A stretch of DNA of 8,725 nt, from NCBI GenBank assembly GCA_964641695.1, contig CAZXKG010000111.1, positions 1 through 8,725 on the forward strand. Direction: 5' to 3'. Position numbers and translations under genes: made by a program. The first letter of the stretch is position 1. Each line of letters starts with the position of its first letter. The notes beneath the pieces were generated by a model, which was given only the letters and a program-made list of their open reading frames with translations, ran no database searches and had not been told where the DNA came from. Shown in pieces: positions 1-7,547 of the stretch. The stretch comes from RHKX01 sp964641695 (GTDB taxonomy: Bacteria > Actinomycetota > Thermoleophilia > Solirubrobacterales > 70-9).

Positions 1-2024
1 TTGACCCTGACGTCTCTCAATCTGAGCGGGATACCGTGGAGGATCTGGGGGAAGGGATCCGATTCGACGGTGATTTCGGCTGTCCTTGGATCTACCTGCA
101 AGGCGTTTCGGACTACCTCGGTTCCCAGGTCGAAGGGGCCGGAGAGGGCTGGGACTACCACGGCCATCGAGAGCTGGGCGCCGTTGTGGGGGCCGGCCAG
201 GTAGGCGGAGCCGGTTTGCACGTAGACCGGGTTGCCTGAGCCTGCTCCTACTGTGGCTACTCCGATCTTGGAGCTTGCCGGGCAGCTGGGGGTGTCTAGC
301 TCGGACTGGCCTGTGCCCGCTTGCCTGGAGATCGCTGCCAAAGTCGCATCTGGGCAGTAGGCGACTCCTGCCAGCTTCGCAATCAGGCCCTTCGGCATCT
401 GGAGCTTCAGGGAGTCGAGGGTCTGGTCGCCCTCGGGCCTTTGCAGGCGCAGTGTGAAGGGCGCGTAGCTGTTGGCCTGGGCGCTGGTCGTTCCTGCCTT
501 CAGGTCGGGGTTGAAGGGGAGCTCGGACTCGGAACTTCCATCGCAGGGACCACCGTCGGCTGCCTGGTCGATCTCGAACGTCGAGGCCTCGAGCCTGGGT
601 GCTCCGCCTGACCAAGGGGTCAGCTCGGTCTTGATCTCGTAGGCTCCGCAGGTGCTTGGGGTGACCAGCGGAGCTCGGTTGCCGGTCTTGAAACGGACGT
701 CGAGGTCGGTGAACGGGAACTGGGGGTTGTTGTCGAAGGTCGCGGTGATCTGGCCGGTGTCCTCGTCTGCTTCGATCTTGCCGGGGAGCACGAGGTTGAC
801 GCCTCGCTCGGGGCTCTTAACGACGATGTAGGCGGCCAGCAGCGAATCGAAGGGGTTGTCGTGCTGCCTGGCCATGAAGATCGAGCCGCTGACGCGCTCT
901 TCGAGGAGCGGGGTGTCGATCTCTACCGAGCCGATCTTCGATGCTGCTGGGCAGCCGTCTCCGAAGTCGGAGTCGTAGGTCTCATTCTCTACTTGGGCTG
1001 GCGAGCAGGAGGCTAGGCCGTCGGCTGCGCTGGGATTGAGCGAGACTCCCTCGGGGAGGGTGACCACTGCCTTCTTGAGGTCGGATTGGCCTCTTCCGTT
1101 GGGGTCGGTGAGGCCCTCGTCGTCTACGTGGATGTGGAAGTTGAGGCCGGATGGGCTGTCGGCCTTGGTCGTGGTTGGGGTTGCTTCGGTCACCTCGGGG
1201 GCGAAGTCGAGGGTGGAGCAGTCGGTGATGGCGGGGGTCGTCGCGAGGTAATCCTTCCAGTCACTCGGAGACTGCCAGAAGCGGATTGCGAACTCGAACC
1301 CCAATGGAGTTCCTGGGCAGGTCCGCGGCAACGTCAAGAAGGGCTTCTCGGGGCCGACGAACACACCCCCCCGCCTGGCGTCATGTGCAGCATCTGAGCT
1401 ATTACCCCACAGCGTTACATCAACCCCGTACAGCGGAACCGCCTGCGAGATGTTCGTTGACCTCGAGATGAGGTGATAGGGCGGATCAGGGCTAACGACC
1501 GCCTCAATAGTGATCGGCACCGTCAACACGTTGAACCCAAGCTGCGCGGCCGCACCAGGCGGTGGCTCTAGATTGTAAATCGGCACCGGGTAAGTAGCCT
1601 CGGGTCCCGCCGCAGTGATGCTGGCAATGCCAACCATCGTTGATCCTGCGCAAACCGCTCCCGCCGACTCGTTGAAGACCGCAAAACCACACGTCGGAAC
1701 CGCATTGGCATCACCCACCAACCCCGCCGGCAGGTGTGCATCGACGTTGCGGAGATCCTCGGTGGGAACCACGCCGTCCGGCGCGCCCGACTGAGCGACG
1801 GTATCAACTCCAAAGCTGGTGGAGAAAGTGAACGGATGTGCACCGGCCTCAGTCGCCGCTACATCGCCTACCTCGGAGATACTCACGTTCACATCATGGA
1901 GGCCACCATCTGCATGCGCTACCGTCGCACCCAGGAGACCGACGACTAAGGCTGCGAGACCCGCAAGAGCCAGGAGCGATCGCCTCAACGTCACGGTTAG
2001 GCCTACTCTGCTCGTTAGTATCAC
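1..2024 (-). CDS. Secreted repeat protein, 3' end beyond the window
   Basis: I translated this minus-strand frame from GTG 2024 to the left edge: 674 codons with no stop, so the C-terminus is missing. The GTG overlaps the TGA of the upstream gene (GTGA, 2024 to 2021), and a GGGAGGG Shine-Dalgarno lies 5 nt before it. Residues 1 to 38 form a signal peptide: RR at 14-15, a hydrophobic run at about 17 to 35, and an AHA cleavage site before D39. The rest is predicted extracellular and beta-rich. A Cys-containing module appears three times, starting near D90, D315 and T535: a [DT]L start, then a [LM]P.G turn, a first Cys, and a second Cys in C-x3-[ST]-x2-G. Other landmarks are YNLEPPPG (150-157) and PTTTKADSPSGL (283-294). 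It resembles large secreted proteins of unknown function common in Thermoleophilia; no enzyme motif was seen. GTG 1994 and TTG 1988 are weaker alternative starts because they would shorten the signal peptide. Confidence 0.88.
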   Translation of the reverse strand, partial: MILTSRVGLTVTLRRSLLALAGLAALVVGLLGATVAHADGGLHDVNVSISEVGDVAATEAGAHPFTFSTSFGVDTVAQSGAPDGVVPTEDLRNVDAHLPAGLVGDANAVPTCGFAVFNESAGAVCAGSTMVGIASITAAGPEATYPVPIYNLEPPPGAAAQLGFNVLTVPITIEAVVSPDPPYHLISRSTNISQAVPLYGVDVTLWGNSSDAAHDARRGGVFVGPEKPFLTLPRTCPGTPLGFEFAIRFWQSPSDWKDYLATTPAITDCSTLDFAPEVTEATPTTTKADSPSGLNFHIHVDDEGLTDPNGRGQSDLKKAVVTLPEGVSLNPSAADGLASCSPAQVENETYDSDFGDGCPAASKIGSVEIDTPLLEERVSGSIFMARQHDNPFDSLLAAYIVVKSPERGVNLVLPGKIEADEDTGQITATFDNNPQFPFTDLDVRFKTGNRAPLVTPSTCGAYEIKTELTPWSGGAPRLEASTFEIDQAADGGPCDGSSESELPFNPDLKAGTTSAQANSYAPFTLRLQRPEGDQTLDSLKLQMPKGLIAKLAGVAYCPDATLAAISRQAGTGQSELDTPSCPASSKIGVATVGAGSGNPVYVQTGSAYLAGPHNGAQLSMAVVVPALSGPFDLGTEVVRNALQVDPRTAEITVESDPFPQILHGIPLRLRDVRV

Positions 2025-5000
2025 CGAAGCCCTCCCTTCCGACACTCAATCAGTTTGCCTCTCCGATTGGCGAGCTTGCGCTTGGCCTGCTTGACTCCGC
2101 GCTTCGCCCGTTTGCTCGGTGCGCTTCGAGCCTTACGCTTCATCCTTCTAACGGCCTGCCTGGCCTTCCGGAGCGCAGCTTCTCGAGCAGCGCAGTTGGG
2201 AGGACGCCCGTTTCCTTCGCCGGGCTCTGAGCTCCCGGTCTCATCATCAGCAGGCGGAACGGCGCTGTCTCCCTGGCAGTCGTCGCCTTCACATGGCGTC
2301 GACACCACCTCCGCGGGGAAGCCGCCGCCGACCCGCGCGTCGTAGATGTCGACCAAGTCATCCTCATCTCCAGCCACGAGCCTCTCGACAGTGCTGACGA
2401 AGACATCCGACCCGTCGGACGACGCGTCAACGAAGAACGAATCCTGCTGGCCCTGGCCCGAGGAGATGAGCCGAACGCAACCGCCCGCATCAGCATTGAA
2501 CGATGAGGCCCCCGCATCGCAATCGCCTGTGCCGACCTTCTGCCACTGATAGACATCCTGCTTGTCGTTGACATCTCGCGGTTCCAGCGCCTGGAAGCTG
2601 AGGAAGAAGATGCGATCTCCATCCTCGGAGAACACGCGCGACGGATGATGGCTCGACTCCCAGCCGGGGATATAGGACGCAATCGTTAGAGGAGGCTCGC
2701 CGACAACGCCCTTGACATAGATCTCGCCATCAGGCCTACCCCCTGTTGCAAGGCACGAGACACAGCGAAGCTCGGCCGTATCACTGTCGAAGAGAAAGAC
2801 CTCTGCGGCCGCCTCTCCGGTAGTCGCGTTTCGGTTCTCCATCCCCGTCAGGGCCGCTTGAGATGTGAAGACGATCTTGGTTCCGTCGGCACTAACACGG
2901 GATGATCTCTCTCCAGGTGCGTCGGCAACCGGAGAGAGCCAGCCCCTACCGAACGTTAGATCACGATTGTGGAGTTTGCCAATGAACCGATGGCCCGTCG
3001 ACGCGGACCAGTGATAGAGGTTCTGCGTTCCGCTTTCAGCACCTGGCGCCAGCACGTCCTTCGATGAGAAGTAGACGTGTCCGAGGTCGGCAGATGCGCC
3101 AAGTATGCCGCTCACGTTGGTGCCGACCACCGTGGACGCCCGGGTAGCGAGATCGAAAACATACAGATTCCCGCCTGCACAACCCAGGTTGACCAGAACG
3201 CTCGCGCAGGTTCTAAAGAGGGCCCCAGATCCATCGCGAGCCGCTGCGATGAACGCTGCCTTGTCGTCGGATACGGAGTCGGATATCGGAAACGTGCACG
3301 CTCTATCGGGATCGCTGCAGGCACCGTCTGAAACTGGACTCTGCGCTCGTCCGGGGTTTGTCCGTACGAAGAGCCGCCCTGGACCTGCGTGCGCGTTTGC
3401 CCAGGTGTCGCCCACGCGGGTTGGGTCCGAGTCGGCGAGTGTCCAGTAGACCGCGCTGCCGTTCGCCGCAACCGCGTTCTCCAACGAGTCGACACTGAAG
3501 TAGTTGCTGATGTTTCGCTTGGTGCCGACAGAGGCGTTGCCGGGTGCCGGGCTACCGTTCGGCATAACACTTACCAAGCGTAGATTGCTGCCCTCCTTGA
3601 AATAGAGTTGGTAGTAGTCCGCTCCCGTGGCATTACCGGTCAACTTCCCATTTGCCCGAAGGACCGCTGCCGATCCGTCCGCGGAGAACCCCTGGACTGC
3701 CAGGTGGTAGGAGTCGAACTCTCCTGGCGTCCCGTTGGCGGGACTCGACGAGGTCAGCAGTTCATAGCTCGTGTCGGCACAGGTCTTCCGGCGGTATAGA
3801 TCTGCGTATCCTAAGTTGTCATCCAACGTCAGCGGTACGTCTGTGTCCTGAAGTAGATACCCGCTACACAGGTCCTCCGTGAATGCTTTATACGGATTGA
3901 GCAGATAGGAGTCGTTGGAGAACGGCGCAAATCCAACGCGTGGAGGCGAGATGTTGATGATTTCCCATCCAGCATCTGAGGCTCTCGTCGCGAGGTACTG
4001 ACTGGTGAAAGGGGCGCCATCGGCGTCACCGAAGGATCGAAATGCCGAGAAGGTAAGTCTGCCACCTGCGGGTGACGCCTGGTTCAGACGAGTAGCTCTA
4101 CCATCCTTGTACCCGTAGGCTGGCGCGACATCGCCCCCTTCCTTCCTGGCCGGAGATACCATCTCGTAAGCTCGGCAACCGGGCAAGACGGCCGACCGGC
4201 CGACTCGGAACTCCTGGTTAGCGCAGGACGTCGTATCCGCGTCGGGCTCCGAGAAGGTCTTGATGACGCGAACCGGACCTGGCCGCGTGACGAACTCGTT
4301 CATCCCGACGAAACGAAAGTGGTAGACCGTTCCGGGGGCCAACCCGGAGACATCGGTCGACCGCGCGACGAAGGCGTCCTCGGCGTCCCCGAACTCGAGA
4401 GGATTCTCTCCCTTGGAGACATCGGGCGACAGAGCCGCTGTGCTGAATCCTGACTCCTGATAGCTAGCGTCATCAACATATTCGAAGTAGCCATCTACCG
4501 AGATGCCCAATGGGTTGACATTCGCTGTCAACCGTGCGCGATCACGATCGACCCGAGACGCAAAGGTATCTCCGATCACGACGGGTTCCTTGGTTTCGAA
4601 GGTCACCTCCCCTCCGACCGCTACCCCGTCGTCGTTCGACGCGACGATCCGGAAGTGATATAGCGTCTCCGGGGTGAGGCCGTTTACCTGAGCGGACACC
4701 GCGACGGCGTCGTAGCCCGCATTGACCGAAGCTTCGGTCGTGCGTTCAACCGCGGGGCTGTCGAACCCGTCGTTCTCGTAGTTCGCGTCGTCCACATACT
4801 CGAAGTGATACGTCGTAGTACTGCCTACTGCGTTGATCCCTGATCGCAGAGTCGCCCGCACGTTGCCTACTGGTTCTGCCCGATTGATCTCAAGACCCGG
4901 AAGCACCACCGGCCCAGGGGGTGGCAAAGACAATCGGACGATCTTCGTATCGACCGACCCATCGCCGTGCACTTCACCTACTGCATACACTTCACCTTCG

Positions 5001-6058
5001 GAAGTCACGTTTGCCGCCAAAGTGGGATAATATCTTTGACGATCGCCATAGGTCACAGCTATCTGGGCACTGGTAGGGGCGTAGACCCGTACTACTCCCT
5101 TAGCCTGAGCGGGCGCTGACGGTGAGCTAACAGCGGCGTCAGCAACGAAGATGCGTCCAGTGGTGTAGTCAACTGCGATGCTGCGAATGTTGAATGAGGG
5201 GTTGAAGACGTTTTGTAGATCTCCAGTCGAGTCATAACGACGGACGGCTCCCCCCGCGCCTGCGCTTCCAGTGTAGAACCGCCCGCTGGAGTCGACGGCG
5301 AAGCCGTTCAGGATTCCCGGAAACCCTCCGTCAGCTTCGATGGTGAGCTCGTCGAGCAGGACGCCGGCCGAGTCGAACTTCTGTACCCGGTCCGTCGTCG
5401 GACCAAGGACATGCACGACGCCTCCGGGCCCGACACCCAGTAGCGAGTTGGCACCGAGCTGGTTCGGTCCCGCACCGGCTTGGCCTGCGCGACAGACGTG
5501 GCCTGACGACGCGGTGCAGATGTCACCGTTCGTCGACTGGTTGACTCCATCGCCGAAGGCGAGGACGAACTCTCCATCGGGAGTAAATCGCTGGATCCGC
5601 GCGCTGGAGAACACGAAGACATCCCGATACGAGGGACTGAGCGGATCATTGTCGACAGATACGCCGCGAGGGCCGTTGAACTGTCCGGCCGCTGCACCGG
5701 GGAGACCGGCTTGGCATCCCGAGGCGTCTGTGCAAACTTCCAGGGCGGCAGAGCCCGAGATCACTCCCCAGCCAAACGCACGAATGAAGGTGCCGGTCGA
5801 GTCGAAGACATCGACACGGTTGTTTCCGGTGTCGGCCACGTAGACATCGCCGGAGACGTCGTCAACAGCCAGCCCGTTTGGCCCCCCTGGTGACCGGGTT
5901 TGACCAGCCGCCGAGCCGTCTGGGCCGAACTCGAGATCCGCTTCGGCTGCGGCCGCGGGCACAAATGAGATCATGCACGCGGCCAGGAAGGCAAGTGCAC
6001 GACGGTCGAGAGATCTCATGGCCTTTCTCATTCCTTGCGGTTTCCTGCGCTGCTTCAT
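2021..6058 (-). CDS. Secreted NHL-propeller / tandem FN3 / PD40-like protein with basic tail
   Basis: A 1345-residue exported protein. I chose ATG 6058 because AGGAG (6072-6068) sits 9 nt upstream and it gives a basic N-terminus (MKQRRK) before a hydrophobic segment. The frame is open to a TTG at 6148, but that would overlap the collagen-like gene. A signal peptide ends near residues 38 to 40 (VPAAAAEA). Residues about 55 to 378 hold six NHL-like blades, the first containing GDVYVADTGNNRVDVFD, which suggests a six-bladed propeller. Two fibronectin III-like domains follow (about 387-490 and 492-602), each with FEYVDDA.Y....GF. Next come CRAYEMVSP (near 630) and a long region with PD40/TolB-like strands such as DGTKIVFTSQAAL and GDRIFFLSFQAL, probably a second propeller. 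The last 57 residues contain 24 Lys/Arg and only 2 Glu, bounded by Cys 1289 and Cys 1339. Role inferred only: a surface scaffold or binding protein. It is coupled to the next gene by a GTGA overlap. Confidence 0.9.
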   Translation of the reverse strand: MKQRRKPQGMRKAMRSLDRRALAFLAACMISFVPAAAAEADLEFGPDGSAAGQTRSPGGPNGLAVDDVSGDVYVADTGNNRVDVFDSTGTFIRAFGWGVISGSAALEVCTDASGCQAGLPGAAAGQFNGPRGVSVDNDPLSPSYRDVFVFSSARIQRFTPDGEFVLAFGDGVNQSTNGDICTASSGHVCRAGQAGAGPNQLGANSLLGVGPGGVVHVLGPTTDRVQKFDSAGVLLDELTIEADGGFPGILNGFAVDSSGRFYTGSAGAGGAVRRYDSTGDLQNVFNPSFNIRSIAVDYTTGRIFVADAAVSSPSAPAQAKGVVRVYAPTSAQIAVTYGDRQRYYPTLAANVTSEGEVYAVGEVHGDGSVDTKIVRLSLPPPGPVVLPGLEINRAEPVGNVRATLRSGINAVGSTTTYHFEYVDDANYENDGFDSPAVERTTEASVNAGYDAVAVSAQVNGLTPETLYHFRIVASNDDGVAVGGEVTFETKEPVVIGDTFASRVDRDRARLTANVNPLGISVDGYFEYVDDASYQESGFSTAALSPDVSKGENPLEFGDAEDAFVARSTDVSGLAPGTVYHFRFVGMNEFVTRPGPVRVIKTFSEPDADTTSCANQEFRVGRSAVLPGCRAYEMVSPARKEGGDVAPAYGYKDGRATRLNQASPAGGRLTFSAFRSFGDADGAPFTSQYLATRASDAGWEIINISPPRVGFAPFSNDSYLLNPYKAFTEDLCSGYLLQDTDVPLTLDDNLGYADLYRRKTCADTSYELLTSSSPANGTPGEFDSYHLAVQGFSADGSAAVLRANGKLTGNATGADYYQLYFKEGSNLRLVSVMPNGSPAPGNASVGTKRNISNYFSVDSLENAVAANGSAVYWTLADSDPTRVGDTWANAHAGPGRLFVRTNPGRAQSPVSDGACSDPDRACTFPISDSVSDDKAAFIAAARDGSGALFRTCASVLVNLGCAGGNLYVFDLATRASTVVGTNVSGILGASADLGHVYFSSKDVLAPGAESGTQNLYHWSASTGHRFIGKLHNRDLTFGRGWLSPVADAPGERSSRVSADGTKIVFTSQAALTGMENRNATTGEAAAEVFLFDSDTAELRCVSCLATGGRPDGEIYVKGVVGEPPLTIASYIPGWESSHHPSRVFSEDGDRIFFLSFQALEPRDVNDKQDVYQWQKVGTGDCDAGASSFNADAGGCVRLISSGQGQQDSFFVDASSDGSDVFVSTVERLVAGDEDDLVDIYDARVGGGFPAEVVSTPCEGDDCQGDSAVPPADDETGSSEPGEGNGRPPNCAAREAALRKARQAVRRMKRKARSAPSKRAKRGVKQAKRKLANRRGKLIECRKGGLR
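2030..2036 (-). promoter_or_regulatory. Ribosome-binding site inside the end of the NHL-protein gene
   Basis: GGGAGGG lies 5 nt before GTG 2024, within the last codons (Lys-Gly-Gly) of the upstream gene. With the GTGA stop/start overlap it supports coupled translation of the two proteins. Confidence 0.75.
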
Positions 6059-6067
6059 CTCATTCCG

Positions 6068-6072
6068 CTCCT
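6068..6072 (-). promoter_or_regulatory. Ribosome-binding site that fixes the NHL-protein start
   Basis: AGGAG on the minus strand, 9 nt before ATG 6058. The nearby in-frame ATG 6079 lacks a comparable element, and ATG 6028 has only a poorly spaced purine run, so this decides the start. Confidence 0.65.
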
Positions 6073-6085
6073 GGCTCATAAGGGC

Positions 6086-6115
6086 GTCGCCGCGACGCAT
6101 CTGCGTCGCGGCGAC
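6086..6115 (-). repeat. Perfect 14-bp inverted repeat (intergenic hairpin)
   Basis: On the minus strand the arms are GTCGCCGCGACGCA and TGCGTCGCGGCGAC around a 2-nt GA centre, with no mismatch. In RNA the centre would open to a loop of about four bases. It begins 11 nt after the collagen-like stop and ends 27 nt before ATG 6058. No T-tract follows, so it is not a standard intrinsic terminator. It could still slow or partly end transcription, block 3' decay of the collagen-like message, or bind a protein, and so set the ratio of the first gene to the other two. Confidence 0.85.
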
Positions 6116-6126
6116 ATGCCATCTCG

Positions 6127-6873
6127 CTAGGGCGCAGTGACCGCCCAAGTCCCGACGCCGAGCGCACCTTCGTCACCAGAGGTGATAACGACGGCGCCTG
6201 AGACGCCGGCACCACCGGCGAACGTCGCCGGGTTCGAGAGCTGAAGAACCTGACCGTCAACGACCCACACACAGAACTGGCCAGGATCCGCCTCAGGGTT
6301 CTCGGCCGAGCCAGGCGCGCCTGCCCCGTTGTCGCATTCAGGCGGTGTCTCGCCGGTGATGATGTGCGCGTCGCTGAACTCGATAGGAGCCGGAAGTGGG
6401 ATCGGGAACGAGATCGGTCCATAGCCGTTTCCGCTCGAATCGACGGATGCCGTCCATACTCCGGTTTCAGTCGATCCGGTGGGCAGGGTGCCACCTGCGG
6501 TCCAGGGATCCCCGGCAGGACCTTGAGACCCATCCGCACCATCGGCGCCTGCCGTGCCCGCGGGGCCCGTCGGACCCTGCGGTCCCTGCTCGCCGTCGTC
6601 GCCCTTGTCGCCCTTCGCACCCGGTGGGCCGGCGGGGCCGGCTGGACCCTGCTCACCCTGCGGACCCGCGGGTCCCTGCTTGCCGGGCTTACCCTGCTTG
6701 CCGCGGGGTCCTTTCGGGCCGGGCTTGCCCTTGGCCTTCTTCGCCTTGAGCTCGACCGCCTTGCCGCTCAGCGAGTCGCCGACGGCGAACGCTCCTCCGG
6801 TCATCGCGAACACCATGGCTACCACGGCGATGATGCCGGGGATGCCGAAGCGCTTGTGGAATCGGTCCATCAT
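6127..6873 (-). CDS. Collagen-like protein with N-terminal membrane or signal segment
   Basis: A 248-residue protein. A basic N-terminus (MMDRFHKRFG) leads into a hydrophobic segment at about residues 11 to 31 that could be an uncleaved anchor or a signal peptide with cleavage near AFA 28-30. A Lys-rich linker follows. Residues 49 to 120 are 24 uninterrupted Gly-X-Y triplets, then G121-D-P-W. The first third of the triplets is basic (GKPGPKGPRGKQGKPGKQG); the middle carries alternating charges (GAKGDKGDDGEQG), a pattern that stabilises bacterial triple helices without hydroxyproline. The C-terminal half (about 122 to 248) starts DPWTAGGTLP, holds two cysteines (PPEC and GQFC) and ends GTWAVTAP. 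It is probably a compact beta domain that trimerises or binds, as in related Thermoleophilia proteins. AAGGAG lies 10 nt before ATG 6873. It is the first gene of the leftward operon. The coding strand is very GC-rich, so long open frames on the opposite strand are by-products. Confidence 0.93.
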   Translation of the reverse strand: MMDRFHKRFGIPGIIAVVAMVFAMTGGAFAVGDSLSGKAVELKAKKAKGKPGPKGPRGKQGKPGKQGPAGPQGEQGPAGPAGPPGAKGDKGDDGEQGPQGPTGPAGTAGADGADGSQGPAGDPWTAGGTLPTGSTETGVWTASVDSSGNGYGPISFPIPLPAPIEFSDAHIITGETPPECDNGAGAPGSAENPEADPGQFCVWVVDGQVLQLSNPATFAGGAGVSGAVVITSGDEGALGVGTWAVTAP

Positions 6874-7046
6874 CGGTTCGTCTCTCCTTCTTCATTGAAT
6901 GGGGCGTGGGGCCCGTTGGACCGATCCACGCGGGGTGTCGTCATGTGGGCGCTCGTTGTTGGGAACGCCTGAGGTACGGAAGCCGCAGCTGCGCCAGGCA
7001 TTTGGGGCCCGACTTCGAATGAGCTGGAAGTTTCGTGTAGGTGCAT

Positions 7047-7063
7047 AACTTCTGTACCAAGTT
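7047..7063 (-). repeat. 17-bp repeat, copy 1 (reads toward the collagen-like operon)
   Basis: Read on the minus strand it is AACTTGGTACAGAAGTT, identical to the core of copy 2 in opposite orientation about 0.5 kb away. AACTT and AAGTT form 5-bp arms around a 7-nt spacer. It lies 174 bp before the collagen-like start. A weak TTGGTA, 15 nt, TACACG promoter could overlap it. Confidence 0.85.
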
Positions 7064-7362
7064 CACAGGGGCCTCGAACCGTGCTTGTCCAAGCGGAAAA
7101 CGAACACGTGAAGGTCCCCCGCACGGTTTCGGCAGGTGTGCGGGGTGAGGCGATCTCGACTAGGCATGAACGCGCTCGTACACGGTGGGTGGTCCGGCGC
7201 ACCGGGACACCGAGCACTCGTCCAACGCTCAGGCGAGGACTTAGGGCAAGAGGGTCAACGACGCACATGTCGAAGCCGCAGACCAAGCCGTTTTCATGAA
7301 CACGCCGTTTCCCGATCGGCGCGTCGTCTCCCTGTTTCGGCTCACCACCCGACGGTTGGGAC

Positions 7363-7392
7363 TTGCCAGTCATGGACGGCGCCGTCTATAGT
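7363..7392 (+). promoter_or_regulatory. Sigma70-like promoter, rightward
   Basis: TTGCCA (7363-7368), an 18-nt spacer, then TATAGT (7387-7392): each hexamer matches consensus at 5 of 6 positions. The spacer contains the perfect palindrome GACGGCGCCGTC (7375-7386), placed like an operator. A transcript would begin near 7399 and have a leader of about 415 nt before the YCII gene, or it could be a separate small RNA. Confidence 0.5.
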
Positions 7393-7413
7393 GCCGCTGG
7401 CTCGCAGGGTCAG
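7385..7413 (-). promoter_or_regulatory. Sigma70-like promoter, leftward, overlapping the rightward one
   Basis: On the minus strand, CTGACC (7413-7408), a 17-nt spacer, then TATAGA (7390-7385), each matching consensus at 4 of 6 positions. Its -10 shares bases with the rightward promoter, so the two could not be occupied together. It could serve the collagen-like operon through a leader of about 500 nt. This is pattern evidence only. Confidence 0.35.
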
Positions 7414-7425
7414 GAGAGCTTCACG

Positions 7426-7445
7426 GGCGATCTCAACCGATCGCC
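7426..7445 (+). repeat. Short hairpin in the putative rightward leader
   Basis: Arms GGCGATC and GATCGCC, 7 bp and perfect, around a 6-nt loop TCAACC. It would lie about 30 nt into a transcript from the rightward promoter. Confidence 0.55.
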
Positions 7446-7519
7446 AAGGGAGTCATCGGAATCCGGTTGAGGCAGAAGATCGGAAGATCGAACGGCCTCG
7501 GAGCCAAGGAGAGTTCACC

Positions 7520-7542
7520 GTCCTAGACACTCGTGTCTGGAC
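7520..7542. repeat. Hairpin beside repeat copy 2
   Basis: Arms GTCC plus AGACAC (left, with one unpaired T between them) pair with GTGTCT plus GGAC (right) around a TC loop, giving 10 base pairs. It stands only 5 bp from the 23-bp palindrome. No T-run follows on either side. Confidence 0.7.
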
Positions 7543-7547
7543 ACCCC

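Noticed and set aside
1366..1372. Run of seven C as a possible frameshift or phase-variation site
   Set aside because: The frame is open with family-like sequence on both sides, and seven bases is common at this GC content.
2140..2682. 180-codon minus-strand frame inside the NHL-protein gene
   Set aside because: Overlaps in another frame a gene with clear domains and has Arg/Ser-rich shadow composition.
6086..6115. Hairpin as a standard intrinsic terminator
   Set aside because: No T-tract follows on either strand and the downstream gene has no clear promoter of its own.
6059..6148. Longer NHL protein starting at TTG 6148
   Set aside because: It would overlap the collagen-like gene, run through the hairpin and bury the signal peptide. 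ATG 6058 has a proper ribosome-binding site.
6364..6972. Long plus-strand frames opposite the collagen-like gene
   Set aside because: By-product of the GC-rich Gly-Pro repeat; the opposite strand has the coherent domain structure.
6870..7373. 167-codon minus-strand frame whose stop overlaps the collagen-like start (ATGA)
   Set aside because: The overlap mimics coupling, but there is no ribosome-binding site, the composition is erratic, no domain is recognisable, and the frame runs through repeat copy 1.
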